This document shows positions 1 through 11,668 of a stretch of 64,000 nucleotides of DNA, one piece after another. This DNA is from Ixodes scapularis (lineage: Eukaryota; Arthropoda; Arachnida; Ixodida; Ixodidae): contig NW_024609951.1 of the NCBI RefSeq assembly GCF_016920785.2, forward strand, positions 744,001-808,000, read 5' to 3'. Position numbers and translations under genes: made by a program. Under the pieces are notes generated by a model that saw nothing but the letters and a program-made list of their open reading frames with translations, searched no databases and was not told the DNA's origin. Each line of letters begins with the position of its first letter. The first letter of the stretch is position 1.

Positions 1-547
1 ATCTTATCTCGTATCTGTACTGACCCGCAGCACTGCACGAAGCTAAGTCCCCACCCGCTTGCATTCCGCTAATATTCAACATTGCGTATGCACATAAATT
101 TTTTCTGCAATCATATAGGCACATTCCCCCACACAAACCGTTTTAGGAAAGCAAAAGTCGAGCAATTGTGTGAAGAATGTTGCACCGTTCGCCGGAAGTG
201 CGTCGGACGGGCGTGAACCTCTATGCGGTGTGCCAAAGGAACAAAATTATTCAAACCGCATTTGACGGTTGGTAATGGCCGTAATATTTATGTGTTTGCT
301 TTCTTCCTGACTGAGTATGCCGAGATAATTTCAGACACACCGTTCAGACACAAATCTTGGGCGTCAGGAAAAGCTCGTCCAAAAAGGCTTAGCGAAGAGT
401 AGGAGACGCTTGTTAGAGCCTCCGTCGTAGCTAGCCGACCTCAGCGTTTGCGAAAACCTAATCTCCTATCAGCGTAAAATTTGAGTGGGCGATATATGAT
501 GACACGAGGAAGACACCATAGTAATTTGTGTGCAAGGAAATTGCCCC
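1..547. other. Unassigned AT-balanced sequence
   Basis: I see no recognisable coding region, RNA gene or repeat boundary here. A CTGACCCGCA motif near position 20 resembles the unit of the 22-bp tandem array at 15549, but a single copy is not informative. Confidence 0.4.
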
Positions 548-673
548 AGTTTTCGTTTTGTCAACCATTTCGTCATTTACCCTGAGACTGGGTTTTTTTT
601 TGAAGAGCAGAAGTAACAGAAAAAACAGACAGGTCTCAGGGTAAACGACGAAATGGTTGACAAAACGAAAACT
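548..673. repeat. Foldback hairpin, 41-bp arms
   Basis: The arm at 548-588 (AGTTTTCGTTTTGTCAACCA...) is repeated in reverse complement at 633-673 with about one mismatch, around a 44-nt T-rich/purine-rich loop. This is a MITE-like foldback or a solo hairpin. No target-site duplication is clear and no protein is encoded. Confidence 0.75.
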
Positions 674-879
674 TCCACCAGCTAGCCTGTACTTTGACTC
701 TTTTCTCGTTTCGTTTTGTATCGTTCCAGAATGAATGTATTGTACGTTCGTGAAAAGTCAGATCATCGAAAACTTAAGCGGCGAATTCCGTCACGGCGTG
801 ATAGCATGAAAGGAACTTGCTCAATCGAAACCGAAACTGAGTGGCCAACTAGTTCCCAGAGGGCATTTCGTCGAAGCGT

Positions 880-1041
880 CGTGTACAACGAGGTAGAGGG
901 GCTTAGAGTGATAAACCGGAAGTTCGGAAGTGGCACCCCCCCGGTTGCCGCCATATTTTACGCAAATGTGACCACTCGTCACGTGACCTCCCAAGAGCCG
1001 TGACGTCACAGGTAAGATGGCAGCGCCCAGAGCTGGCGGAT
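880..1041 (+). repeat. Divergent inverted repeat, left copy (partner 5887-6045)
   Basis: Blocks such as AACGAGGTAGAGGGGCTTAG, GATAAACCGG, TACGCAAAT, GTGACGTCACAGG and AAGATGGCAGCGCCCA recur in reverse complement and in the same order at 5887-6045, at roughly three-quarters identity by eye. A CRE-like TGACGTCA lies inside both copies. They could be the ends of one 5.2-kb element or two independent copies of a dispersed repeat. Confidence 0.6.
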
Positions 1042-2790
1042 GCGGATTTGTTCGGCGCGCGATAGCCGTGATGTGCAGCTGCTTTCCGACGACTTCGGGC
1101 TTCTTCGTGCTCGCTGACGCAGGTATAATGTGAAAATATGAAGGAATGAGACTTTATACCGTTTTTGCGCAAGATCGCTCTGGATCATCTGGATATTAAC
1201 GCCTGTGAGACAGCATCAGCTCTGCATCGCCGTACCGGTGCTTGGATTCCGGGATGTGTCCGAGGATCGATAGAACTTTGAGTGCTTTTAACATGAAATT
1301 TTCGCATTTTCTTAGCTTTGTTTGAACGTTGAAATATCTGAGAATCTACGCAAAATGTATACGTCGCGTTAGGGCCTAAGGGAAGTTGTTTCAGCCCTCC
1401 GTCACCGAACAACCTTAGCAACTTTTAGCGAGGAAGCTCCTGCGATTTTAACCTTTTGTGCTAATTCACGATTCTACATTCGATCGCTTTTCTTCCTTTT
1501 TTTTTGTGTGTGTGAGTGCGAAGTGCACCCTTATTTTCAGCTACGAGGTTGGCGTTTTATTGAGTATGGGGAAGAATAAATCGTTGCAGGCACCTGCTTC
1601 AAAGCTATTCGACTTGCTATAAGAACAACTGTTTTCTTGCATGCATAGATTAACTGCGCATTTTTTCTGTTTTGTAGGATTTATTGCAGCTATACTCTTT
1701 TCCATCAAGAGTGCATTGTATTAGTCGGTCAAATATTTAATTGTTCTAATTACCTGGATAAGATGATTCATATTTGTGTTCATCCCTTGCCTGGAGAGCA
1801 GTCTTGCTGAAAAATGGTGACTACCATTCCTTTCGGTCTCTTCAATAGACTCTTTTTAAAAGTGTGGGCTGTCTGTACTTCGCATCACCGTAACTTGGAA
1901 AAGGCCAACCGCCACAGCCCCCTCGAGCCAATCAGAGAGACGGAACGAAGGTGTGTGACAAATCTGTGCAGACGAGCACTCTGGTGATATGCTGTCATGT
2001 GCCTCTCTCCAATGTGTGTATTGACTCACCGAGACCGTAGCCTTTGCCGTCTGCCAAATTCTAATGAAACAAATTGCAGTAGCTACTACTGTAATTACCC
2101 CAGGCTTTCATACTTTGGGTATTTGTTCGACAAGAATGTTATGTCCGCCATCCCTGTGAATTCGGCTCAGCACCTATTGGACTCGAATGCTGCATTGGCG
2201 TTCGACGTGAACTGGGGCCCATTCGTGTGCTTTGCGCCGAAAAAAATGGTGACGGTTGTGTTGCTTGATTAGGTTCTGCAAAGGGTCTATTGTGTCATAC
2301 ATATAGGAAGTGTCATGCTATATAACAATGCATCAACACATACTATTAAACTATATGCTCAGAGGTGTGTTTGTTTCTCCAATTAACAAGTTACAGCAGT
2401 GTGCTTTAATGCTATTATCATGTGTGTAGTTTTAAGTATTCTCTCTGCACTGCCTACGAAGGCCCCTGGAAGGAATAAATTAATAAATAACATTTTCACA
2501 TCACTGGAGTTGGTTTTCGGATGCACCACATGTTCAGGAAAGGTTGAACGAGTGCAGCCCCTTGCAAGAAGTCTGCCAGTCTGGTATGACCCCTTAATTA
2601 ATATTGAAGGGTCAGAGAAGCGAGTGTCCTCGTAAGGTCCAGAGCGTGCAATGTACACAATTTTTGGTGTGTAGACTCTCAATGCATGAAGGCAAGCGGA
2701 AATATGTTTATCTGGTTAGTGTATCAAATATGTTTATTTCCACTTGATTACATAATTATTGATTCTTAGTAAATGGTTCCATAACGAGAT
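1042..2790. other. Gene-free stretch
   Basis: Only short open frames without recognisable domains occur, and there is no tandem structure. I could not identify anything here beyond generic AT-rich non-coding sequence. Confidence 0.4.
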
Positions 2791-2818
2791 CTTCCTGCGA
2801 CCGTCTCGTGTCAGGCGT

Positions 2819-5050
2819 TCAGTCGTAGTACCTGTGGACCTTGTTGTCGGATGACGCTCCTGGCACTTCGGTGTTCAGTTTGGTTGAGTGGCAACTTTGA
2901 CCGACTGATGCTGTCTTGTAATCATACGTCATGTGCACTGAAGCTGCAGGGCTGGCTTCTAATCCGAAAAATTTCCTGGTAGTTTTCGGCATTAATGTAG
3001 CAAGCTCGGGCATGTATTGCTTACGTGGCTGTGCCTTTTGCTGTACCGTTGACTTGAAAGCTGGCAACAATTTTTGTTTGCTATCCAAGTCTGGTGATGC
3101 TTGCAGTTCACTTTTGAGAGCAACCAACCATTCTATTCCTTCAAGTCACTCAGGGGCATTCTCCCTCAAAGTTCGAAATTGTGTGCTTCGTGGAGTGGAC
3201 ACAGAAAATTGGTGTCAGCAAATATTTAGGTATTGTCCTTGGACGACAACCGACACCAAATCCACTGTCACTGCATCGCCGCTCACCTGCTTTGCCGTGC
3301 TTACCTCTTGTTGAGGTGATGGACATGAGGAGCTTTGGGGTAATCAGGGATTCAGAATCTTCGATTCAGCACCTTCGGCATCAGGGACAAAGGTCGCCGA
3401 AGGTAATCCTTAATCTCCCGTGGTCGCTCCTCGAGACGTAATTCAGGGTCGTTTGGCACGAACCCTCGCCGACCAATTCATTGGTACGGGCTGCTTTGGT
3501 AGACATGGTCGGCTTCATGCAGTGGTAGCAAAGTGGTTTTCGGTCGCACATTCGCATCACCTACGTTTTCCTCGGTGTACTTTGTTGAGCACAGTCCTAC
3601 ACACGATGTCGGGAATGCTTCGGCGTTAGAGTGTCTCATTGAATTGGCATTGAATACTAAGGGGCAGCCGGTGGCGGTCGTCGTGCCATTGTGGTGTAAG
3701 TTGCCCTTGGTTTGTCAGATGCCGCTTCGCTTGCAGAAGTCTCGGTTGAAATACCTGTCAAACTTGTTCCGAAACAATCTCGGCAATCAAAATCAAAGCC
3801 GGGCAACTGATGGCAGGAAGTAGCTTCCTGATCTCCTCACAGACAACGTCGTGGGTGATGTCGTGGATGCCTGGGAGGCTGGCGTCGAAGTAGTAGCTGG
3901 ACAACTCGAGTGTCGAGACGCCGGGAAGTTGTTCATAGTGGCAGGCTCGGGCATGCAGTGCACATTCTATGTTGGAAGCCTCAGTGATATGAACACTTCG
4001 ACTGTTGTTGGGGGGTTGCGGACAAGGCTGCCGAAGGTGTTGTCCCTCACGTGAGGCGCATGGGATTCTTAGGTTCTTGTCTTCTGTAGCATCAAGGTCG
4101 GCGTGGCGTGGGCGTGGGCGCTCGATCAAGCGCAAAACATCCTCCACGAGTGCGATGGCGCTCTCATTGGGGCAGTGTCCTGGACGGAATCAAGAGTGCG
4201 GCTCTCTTTCATTGATGTTGGCTGACGGATGCGCGCTTCAGCTTGATCTTGCAAACTTCCCATGACGTTAAGGAGGATCCATGGTTCTCAGACCAGCGCC
4301 GGCAGTTGCTTCCACGGGAAGTGTAGGTTCTCCAGGAGCTGGTTGCCTGTCGACCCAATGTGGCGGGCGACACTGCCATATTGTTCAATCCTGTCCTTGA
4401 CGTCTTCATACAGCTTGCATGAAAAAGCGTCGGAGTGTGATTTGCGACGGGCATGCAAACAATGGTGGGAGGGGACACGGTTTGCTGCTACAGGTTTGTC
4501 ATCGTTGGCTTAGTCAACTTCGGATTTTCTGACAGGAGACCGAATTCTGGTGGTTTTTCCTGGTAGCAGCAACTGGCTCGGATTTCAGGTGCTTCGTGGT
4601 GTATTTCCGAGGTTACTCCTTGTGGTACTCGGTCGTCTTGCGGTTGTTCTGCCAGGCTCGGGTCAGGACTTTGCCTACGGCTCGACAGGGGTATAAGACG
4701 CAGAATAGTCCGCCAGCCGTGTCCCATTATCGGGTAACTCGGCTGAAGAGCCGCCGGGTTCACACAGAGTGAAGGGCTACGGGTAAAGTGCCCAGCACCT
4801 CCACCTGAACACACGATTACAGCTGAGCATGACCTGCAGTGTCCCAGAATAGTGAATATTGATAGAAGATAGGACTGGAACAAGGATCCGTGACAGTATA
4901 ACAAAACTAGCAGAAGAGAATCTATCCTAACCACTGAAGAAGCTGCATTGCGCTTTAGTGGCATTCTGTCCGAATAAATCCTCTCCTTCGGGGTTTGGCG
5001 ACTGCCGTGGACGAACTGAACTGAAATGGATGTGGGACCACTTTTCTGGT
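2819..5050 (-). pseudogene. Ty3/Gypsy-type Gag relic
   Basis: Read on the minus strand, 4510-4260 contains a Gypsy-type Gag core in shifting frames: DVKDRIEQYGSVARHIG, then NQLLENLHFPW, then [18 protein letters not shown]. This resembles the 'edWleqYervarhNgW...WfeNHe..ltsWe.cK.kL' block of arthropod Gypsy Gag. Downstream, 4147-3758 is an open stretch with [11 protein letters not shown] in an alternative frame and a VVCEEIRKLLP-like helix, matching the post-core Gag region. The frame from 5273 to 4488 probably reads through leader or LTR sequence into the Gag N-terminus. Frameshifts and stops make it non-functional. The segment 3127-2819 is open but not recognised. No protease or pol follows, so the copy is truncated. 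No restored sequence is given. Confidence 0.6.
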
Positions 5051-5210
5051 AATGAGCCACTGCAGACTGTTGCCACAAAGCGGCGTGAGCTGGGTACGTA
5101 ACACGCTCGGTGAAATGTCCGGACAGCTTGCAATTCGCGTAACGAGTGTGGATGAAACGTTTGTGTTGACGAAACGTGCGACAGACCAGCGGGATCAATG
5201 CCAACTGCAA

Positions 5211-5444
5211 CACCTGTGCTCCGTGAAAGTGCACGTCTACGCCGGAACAATTTCGGAAGCAGCACAGCATCACCTAAAGCATGGCACAGGAACTACCAGC
5301 TTGAAGGCAGCTCTTCGGTGCGCCGCACACCTGTGCTGCGTGAAAGTGCACTTCTACGCCGGAACAATTTGTAAGCAGCACAGCATCATTCAGCACGGCA
5401 CGGGAACTACCAGCTTCGAGGCAGCCTTCCGGTGCGCCGCACAA
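5211..5444. repeat. 117-bp tandem duplication (2 copies)
   Basis: The unit beginning CACCTGTGCTCCGTGAAAGT at 5211 repeats from 5328 as CACCTGTGCTGCGTGAAAGT and ends near 5444 (GTGCGCCGCA). The period is 117 bp, which is 39 codons, so the frame 5052-5453 stays open through both copies. Identity is about 90 percent by eye. It is probably a local duplication in non-coding DNA; no protein family is recognised. Confidence 0.85.
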
Positions 5445-5886
5445 CCGAAGTGAGCCCTCGGTCATTTGATCGAAGCTGCACCACGATTGCACACCGCCAA
5501 GCACGACTCACGCAATTTCCGTCGCTAAACTGTGTATCCAAATATATTGCACACGCTTCACTGCAAACCTCAAAGATTCCGATTGTCAACGAGAGCACAG
5601 AAACGTCGCCTTAAATTTTATCCTAGCGGTATCCGAATCAATCTGAGGTCCGAGCAACGTAGGTCAGATTGTCTCTTCCGTGGCAATATCCCGGTCGGTC
5701 ACCAGCAAAATGCACACCGTTTCTCCGTATTTTCACGTTATACCTACGTCAAACACCACGCTGAACTCTAAACTCGCTTTCGACCGGCCTCATATGACGG
5801 CTTCCGCGTCTGAAATCAACTCGCCGAGACGAACGACAATCAACAAAGCATCCGACAAGCTCCGGCCCAGCTGGGGCCAGCCGCTG

Positions 5887-6045
5887 CATGGGCGCTGCCA
5901 TCTTTCCTGTGACGTCACGTATTTGGTTTGGTCATGTGACGTGTGGTCAAATTTGCGTACAATGGCAGCCTCCTTATGGGGGTCACTTTCGAGTGCCGAC
6001 CGGAACCCCGGTTTATCGCTCTAAGCCCCTCTACCTCGTTGGTCG
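5887..6045 (-). repeat. Divergent inverted repeat, right copy (partner 880-1041)
   Basis: This is the reverse-complement counterpart of 880-1041, including GGCGCTGCCATCTTTCCTGT, GACGTCA and CTAAGCCCCTCTACCTCGTT. A T-rich tract (6066-6098) follows. Together the pair brackets the Gag relic and the 117-bp duplication. Confidence 0.6.
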
Positions 6046-6309
6046 TGTACTTCATTGTGCCCCCGTTTTTTTTTTTTTTTTGTTTTTTTTTTTTTTATAG
6101 AGTAGCACAGTAGCACAATTATATATTTCCGACTTCGTGTTTAGACTAGAACAGACCTCATCCAGCATCGAGCCAGCTGTTGATAGACTTTGCTAGAAAG
6201 CCGATCCAGCATCCAATCCAAAGCCGGAGAAGGTGAGCAAACACAAATGGCGAGCGGGACGTTGGCGTGGTTCGCGGCATGGTTCAGGTTAGAGCACTGC
6301 ACGGGCCGG

Positions 6310-6490
6310 AATTTCTAGGCCCGGCCCGACCCGGCCCGGTAGAGACACGGCCCGGGCCCGGCCCGAGCCCGACAAAGTTTTTAATTTCTAGGCCCGGCCC
6401 GACCCGGCCCGGAAGAGACACGGCCCGGGCCCGGCCCGAGCCCGACAGAATTTTTAATTTCTAGGCCCCGCCCGACCCGGCCCGATGGCT
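6310..6490. repeat. 73-bp subterminal tandem repeat, about 2.5 copies
   Basis: The motif AATTTCTAGGCCCGGCCCGA starts at 6310, 6383 and 6456 (period 73 bp), each unit containing runs of CCCGGCCCGA. Repeats of this kind inside hAT ends are candidate transposase-binding sites. Confidence 0.9.
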
Positions 6491-6511
6491 GTAGCCCGAA
6501 ACAACCCATTC

Positions 6512-6760
6512 CCGTTTGAACCGGTCCCGTTTCGACCCGTTCCCGAAACGAGCACCCTATTTGAACCCGTCGTGTTTCGACCCATTCTTTAAACGCCCTT
6601 CCCATATGAACCCGTCCCGTTTCGACCAGTTCTCTAAACGCCCTTCTCGTTTGAATTTGTCCTGTTTCGACCCATTCCCTAAACGCCCTTCTTATTTGAA
6701 CCAGTTTCCGAAACACCCTTTGTGTTTGAACGCGTCCCGTTTCAACCTACTTTCCTAAGG
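6512..6760. repeat. 45-bp degenerate tandem repeat
   Basis: About five degenerate units share the core TTTGAACCCGTCCCGTTTCG followed by ACCC..TTCC.TAAACGCCCTT. The period is 45 bp, i.e. 15 codons of the type NPSRFDPFPKRPSYL in the plus frame, and the last units are shortened. The array lies inside the hAT element, just internal to the 73-bp repeats. Confidence 0.8.
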
Positions 6761-7789
6761 CCCTGCACATCGCAACCTCTTCGCAAAAAGTCTCTATCGT
6801 TCTAAGCCTGGTCTGCACACCTTTTCTGTTTAAGAATATGTTCTGAAGTAGCTTTACATGTCAACGCGTTCTTAAAATATAGAACCCTTTCAGGCAAGCT
6901 TAAGTTTAATATATTCCTACTTAACCCCTTAAAACGTTTTTTTTTCAAGATGGTTCGTTAAACGTGCAAGCGCGAAACGGACTATGTACACTGCGCGACA
7001 CTGATACCGCGAACACGACGTTGGCTCTTTTTTCGAATTTTACTTCGAAATAGTGTTAGTAGGCACCAAAGTATACCGCTTAGGTCTGTGGCCCAGATGA
7101 GCACTTCTAAAGACACTAATAGTTTTGAAAACAGCTTTTTGATTATATGAGATAAACATAAAAACACGACGATCGCTTGTTCGCGCTAATATAGTGTCGC
7201 GCTCTGTGCAATAAGGGAGTCTTAGATTAACGTAGTCAAACACTTTGGGCAGGCAAAAATTGGCATCGCCATAGGTTTTAGATCGCAACGCTATTTTTAC
7301 GGTACCCAAAGCGCTTGCGTACATTTTTCTAAATCTTCCTAATAGTGAACTAGATATTTTTGAGAGCGATGAATCAGACAGGTTGACAAGCATATGACTG
7401 GGACTTAACTTGTTTACAATTTATAACACTGAACCCTCGCTCACACGGAAAAAGCTTGAAGGTTTTCTAGCTTCAAGACGTCTTTTAGGTATTATTTTTA
7501 ACAACGCTGTAGTGAATTTGCACTTTGTTTTTTTTGTATGCAATGAACCTAGAAGATTAATAAGGAAACTTCTTGCTATCAACAACAATTTATGATTTTC
7601 GGCACAAGATTGCCCAGGCACGGCCCGGGCCGGCCCGGGCCGGCACGGACCGAGAACTTTTTTTGTTCAAGCCCGAGCCCGGCCCGGGCCCGCAAAAATA
7701 GGTGCTACCCGGCCCGAGCCCGGCCCGCGGGCCGGGCCGGGCTCGGGCTTTCGGGCTGGCCCGGGCCCGTGCAGTGCTCTAGTTCAGGT

Positions 7790-9325
7790 ACGGTGGCTCC
7801 AGGGTTGAAAAATTGTATGTGACCGTGGTGGCGAGTGAAAGCGCTGAATGTAAATCTATGCGGGGCAGAAGTCGCTCGAAGTTACCGCCTGCGCTTTGAT
7901 TTTGATGTTCGTGTTCTGTCGGTTTCGTCGTATGTAGGCCTAGTGAACCAACTTCCGCTCATCAACGCTTGCTGGTGGTTGACTCGACGGTGTTGACGGC
8001 CTTTCGCCGTATCCCGACGATCGTTTCGTCGTGATGTCCCGCAAGACGGAGTTGCCGTCAAGTAAGAGAAAGTACGAGCAGCAGGAAAGGGATGCGACCG
8101 CGTATTATTTCGTAGTGGCGAGCGGCGGCACTTTTCTGTTTACGTTCGCGCACGTTTTTGCATCGGCTTCTGCCCGTTCGTAGTGTAGATGCCCTTTGCC
8201 TTTCGTTGCATCGCGCTGTTTCCACGCTTCGAGCGCACCTTCAAGACTCCCGGCCGAGTATGGACGAATGTCGCGCCGCTAGCCCGGCGAGACGGCGATC
8301 GTTCGGCGGCGGCCTCCGTGTGTTGTAAGCGTTGAAGTGAAATTAAGGGGGGGGGGGGGGGGAATAGAGTCAATCGTGTACGCGCGCTAGGCGCATTTGT
8401 CACTGACTTGGGGTAGGGTGAGGGGAGAAAAGTGGGGGAGAAGATAGAAGTAGGAGTCGGGCGTCAGGAGCGTCGTCTCACTGTCCCGCTCGCTCGTCAT
8501 CCCATCGTGAGTGTGTGTGTTTGGGGGGGGGGGGGGGGGATTTAGCACTGGTGGCTGGCACCGCGCGGTGTCCGGTGATCAAGGCGGTCTCCGGGGGCGA
8601 CCGCGCCGTGTTGGTGGAGGCATGCTAGCTCGCCGAGACGCTGCTGGCGGGGCATCGGGTTGTGCCGTCCGCGAGACGCTTGTCCGTTATTTTATTTATC
8701 CTTGCATCAGGTTTTAGATTATGACGGTAAATTTGCATTGTTTGCCATACTTCGCAAAATCGTAACAATTTTTCTACAGGCGACTCCTAGAGCCGCTCGT
8801 CAAATTTTGCGGCACGCAATACAACTTTTTTTTTTTTTTTTTTTCGACACAACATTTTTTTTTATTATAACTTAGCGGTATATCGAAACTTTCTGCTCGT
8901 AGCGCAATCGCACCAATGCTGAAAAATTCCGCACGTACTGGCTAACCGTCATCATCGTAAGCTCGACTCGTTTTTCCGAGTTCACATCAAACAAAACTAG
9001 GTTCCTTCTATGAAAATACGGTGTACCGTTAAATACCGGGCAAGCGCGCACTCGAACTTTGGAAATAATCGCAAAAAAATGGGGGATAGGTGCTTGTCCG
9101 GTCGTCAATTTGACATATAAATGTACTGTGCGTATTTTCTCAGATCTCACAAATTTGGTAATGGGCGCTTAGTGTGGCATGGGCGGATGCACGGTATTCT
9201 ACGGTATGTCCAGGCAGTTAGCGGCATCCTACGCCTTGGTAAGCACAACCGCGCGTTGTGAAGTCCACCACCGGCGTGGCACAGGGCCCCGTCCTTACCT
9301 AGCATGTCGTCATATGCAAGGAATG
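7790..9325. other. GC-rich then AT-rich stretch without a clear gene
   Basis: 7830-8700 is CpG-rich and contains two G homopolymers (8347-8362, 8523-8539), resembling a promoter or CpG-island region. A possible start codon at 8034 opens a short frame (MSRKTELPSSKRKYEQQ), and AAGTAAGA inside it could be a splice donor, so it might be the first exon of the DUF4806-type relic downstream; I cannot show this. 8720-9170 is AT-rich with a T tract at 8825-8844 and no recognisable coding. Confidence 0.35.
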
Positions 9326-9327
9326 TA

Positions 9328-9498
9328 TACTCCGTTCGCCCCTAAGCTGAGACTAGAATCTCCGCCTTCAGTGCGAGCTCGCTGGCTTCTGCAGTGCTTT
9401 GGTTGCGCGTGCCTGCGTGATCGCACTTGTGTTAGCAAGGGCAGAAAGCTTGCGTTGAAGGCGGAGCTGCTAGTCTCAGCTTAAAAATGAACGGAGTA
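9328..9498. mobile_element. 171-bp foldback MITE, Tc1/mariner-like (TA target)
   Basis: The termini are inverted: TACTCCGTTCGCCCCTAAGC at 9328 against the complement ending ACGGAGTA at 9498, with pairing continuing through CTGAGACTAG and CTCCGCCTTCA. TA dinucleotides (9326-9327, 9499-9500) flank it. The same terminus, TACTCCGTTCACCCCTAAGC, occurs once in each arm of the large palindrome (near 43201-43225 and 54774-54800). Confidence 0.75.
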
Positions 9499-9727
9499 TA
9501 GTCGAAACGCCATTGCCATTGCTTGAAAAACTGGATGTAAATAAGCTAATTGCACGAAACCGCGGTATCACGAAACCGTTGCAAGTAAAAAGCTACAAAG
9601 CATGGTGTAAACAGACCTTTACGCGAAATGAGCACCTTTTTTCTCTTTTACTGCTACTTTTATTACTTGGCGTATACCGGAATGCGACGCCGTCGTGTTT
9701 CAATGTGGCCGTGCATGGGGATATAGC

Positions 9728-9750
9728 CATAGAGTTATTATAATATATGC
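9728..9750 (+). repeat. Solo hAT-type terminus CATAGAGTTATTATAAT
   Basis: The sequence CATAGAGTTATTATAATATA matches the terminus of the complete hAT element at 37435-38586. I did not find the opposite end nearby, so this is probably a truncated copy. Confidence 0.5.
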
Positions 9751-11390
9751 TAAAGGTTGCGAAGACCTGACAGTGTGAAGTTACTTGAATGAACATCATG
9801 CCTGACCACGCCTTTTATTCTAGTGAGGAGGAGTACAGTTCATCGAAGAGAATGACGAAATAACGGTGGCGTCCGTCCCCTGTCGTGGTTCGACTCGAGT
9901 ATGAAACAACGGCGGGTGGCCAAGCAAAATGCCTGGGGCGGACATCTTGTCTCGTGTGCGACCGGGCCAAGCACCAGACTCTGACTGGCCTTCGTTCAGA
10001 GCATCAAGTTAGCAGAAATACAGTAAGTATTATTTTGTACTGTTCCTTTTCATCTAAAGTCCTGATAATGTGCTAGCACACGTTTTTGATCTGCCCTCTG
10101 TTAGCATGCTTGACCAGATTAGCTTGCGGCAGTTGCTCAATTTAGTTAGCTCCATAATCTTCGTAGTGACACATGCACAATTACAGTAGTGACCGAGTTT
10201 GTCAATACGCTACTGGTCACAAAACTTTCTCGTAATGCTGTGGGAAAGCATTGCATGCTGCCAAGAACGGCCGTGGTGATGTCCTACTCTGGAGAGGTTC
10301 GACGGACAGCTTAGAGTGTTGTTTTTAGGTGCAGCAAGTTCGCTTCGGCGCTGTGCTGTGCAGCTTCCGTTTGTACCTTGAAATGTGGCACCAATGGCCC
10401 GATATTGGTGTACTGTGAGATTAAGATCTCGGCAGGCTTGTACTGAGGGAGCTGACCTTTCTTTAACAGACACGTCGCCTGCTAACGTGAGTAAAGAGGG
10501 AGGGTTTGTCTGCCCTAGAGTGTCATTTGCTGCGGGAAACAAGACGCCGCTGCGTCGTCTGCTACCAGAACCGAAGAAAGGTGGATCATCTGTTACACAC
10601 TGTATGCTGCAAGTGAAACGATAGAAAACAAAGTTGCTTTGGGAACTTCTGCTATTTAACAAGGGGTGCAATTGATGACCTGTGCTTTTTTTGGAGGTGC
10701 CAATTCATTCTAAAGCGTCATATGCCTAGGCGCGAGGTATCATGTGACCACAGAGCAGCCGCTTGCAGCCAATTTCGTTTTCTATACCAGGGCAAGTGTT
10801 CTTAACGGGATTCTCTCCCATTTTTAGACGGTTGATAGTTTAAAAAAAAGGCCGTCCTGAAAGCCCAGAAAATGGCAGTTCCAACAAGGGTACAGGCACC
10901 AAGCTAGGCCTAATAGGCACGGACCTATATATCAGATTTTTTAAAACCGGTGCTTATCGCAGCCAAGCGCAGCGCGTCTCGCGTGCGTCGCCGACGAACC
11001 AGTATTTTTATTTCCTTTGATTGTCAAAAAACGTCATAAAACTTTGTGGGAGCATTCATTTTGACTATACAAGCCAAAACTGTGACGTTCTAAAAATTGG
11101 GGCCGTGTCTCCTTTTCAGAAAGTTTGTTTGATTAACACATTTTTTATTACATAAATGAATATTGCATACAAATTATAATGTCTCTTAAATTTTTACAAA
11201 AATTTGAAACACTCACTGTGTCTGGCAACCGTTCCAAAGCTACCCAAACCATCCGAAACACCTGAAGGTTCAAGTGTTCTTCTGAAACTTCCCGAAACCC
11301 AAGTTTCTGAAAAAGTTTCTTCGCATCATCAGTGCATAATGTTGATCAGCAAAATGGTTAATGCTTTCTTATGCCTTGGTTATCTTGCAG

Positions 11391-11668
11391 CCTTCGACAC
11401 TCAGCTGCTTAGGCCGTGATAGACCTGCACATCCAGAATGGGCACGTACAGCAGCAGAAGAGGGAACTGCAAGTCTGTTGGGCAGGTGCTCGGGCACGTG
11501 GTGTCTTTCAAGCACCAGGGAGAGCAGGCGAGGCCTGGGGAACAGGTGACGCCCCAGGAACTGGCCAGGCCTGAACGACCCGAGCTGTTCCTGATGCCTC
11601 TCCGCAACATGGAACAGCTTAGTGCTGCAGAAGCGCAGCTGAAGAACTTCACCAACAGGACACTGCCG
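11391..11668 (+). pseudogene. DUF4806-type relic, exon with domain start
   Basis: A TTATCTTGCAG acceptor precedes 11391 and GTATTTG follows 11668. The first part reads VIDLHIQNGHVQQQKRELQ, possibly a coiled coil. After a frame change the rest reads into PERPELFLMPLRNMEQLSAA and ends TNRTLP, the start of the DUF4806-like domain. The internal frameshift argues for decay. Confidence 0.6.

Larger units (their letters stand above)
6290..7781. mobile_element. Non-autonomous hAT element with 8-bp TSD
   Basis: The ends are inverted: TAGAGCACTGCACGGGCC at 6290 and its complement ending at 7781. They are flanked by the 8-bp direct repeat GTTCAGGT (6282-6289 and 7782-7789), the hallmark of hAT transposition. 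The 1492-bp element carries GC-rich GCCCGG-type subterminal repeats at both ends and an AT-rich centre. No transposase is encoded, so it would need one in trans. The exact TSD suggests a fairly recent insertion. Confidence 0.9.

Noticed and set aside
4488..5273. 261-codon minus-strand open frame
   Set aside because: It reads through LTR/leader-like sequence; only its end relates to Gag. Not annotated as a separate gene.
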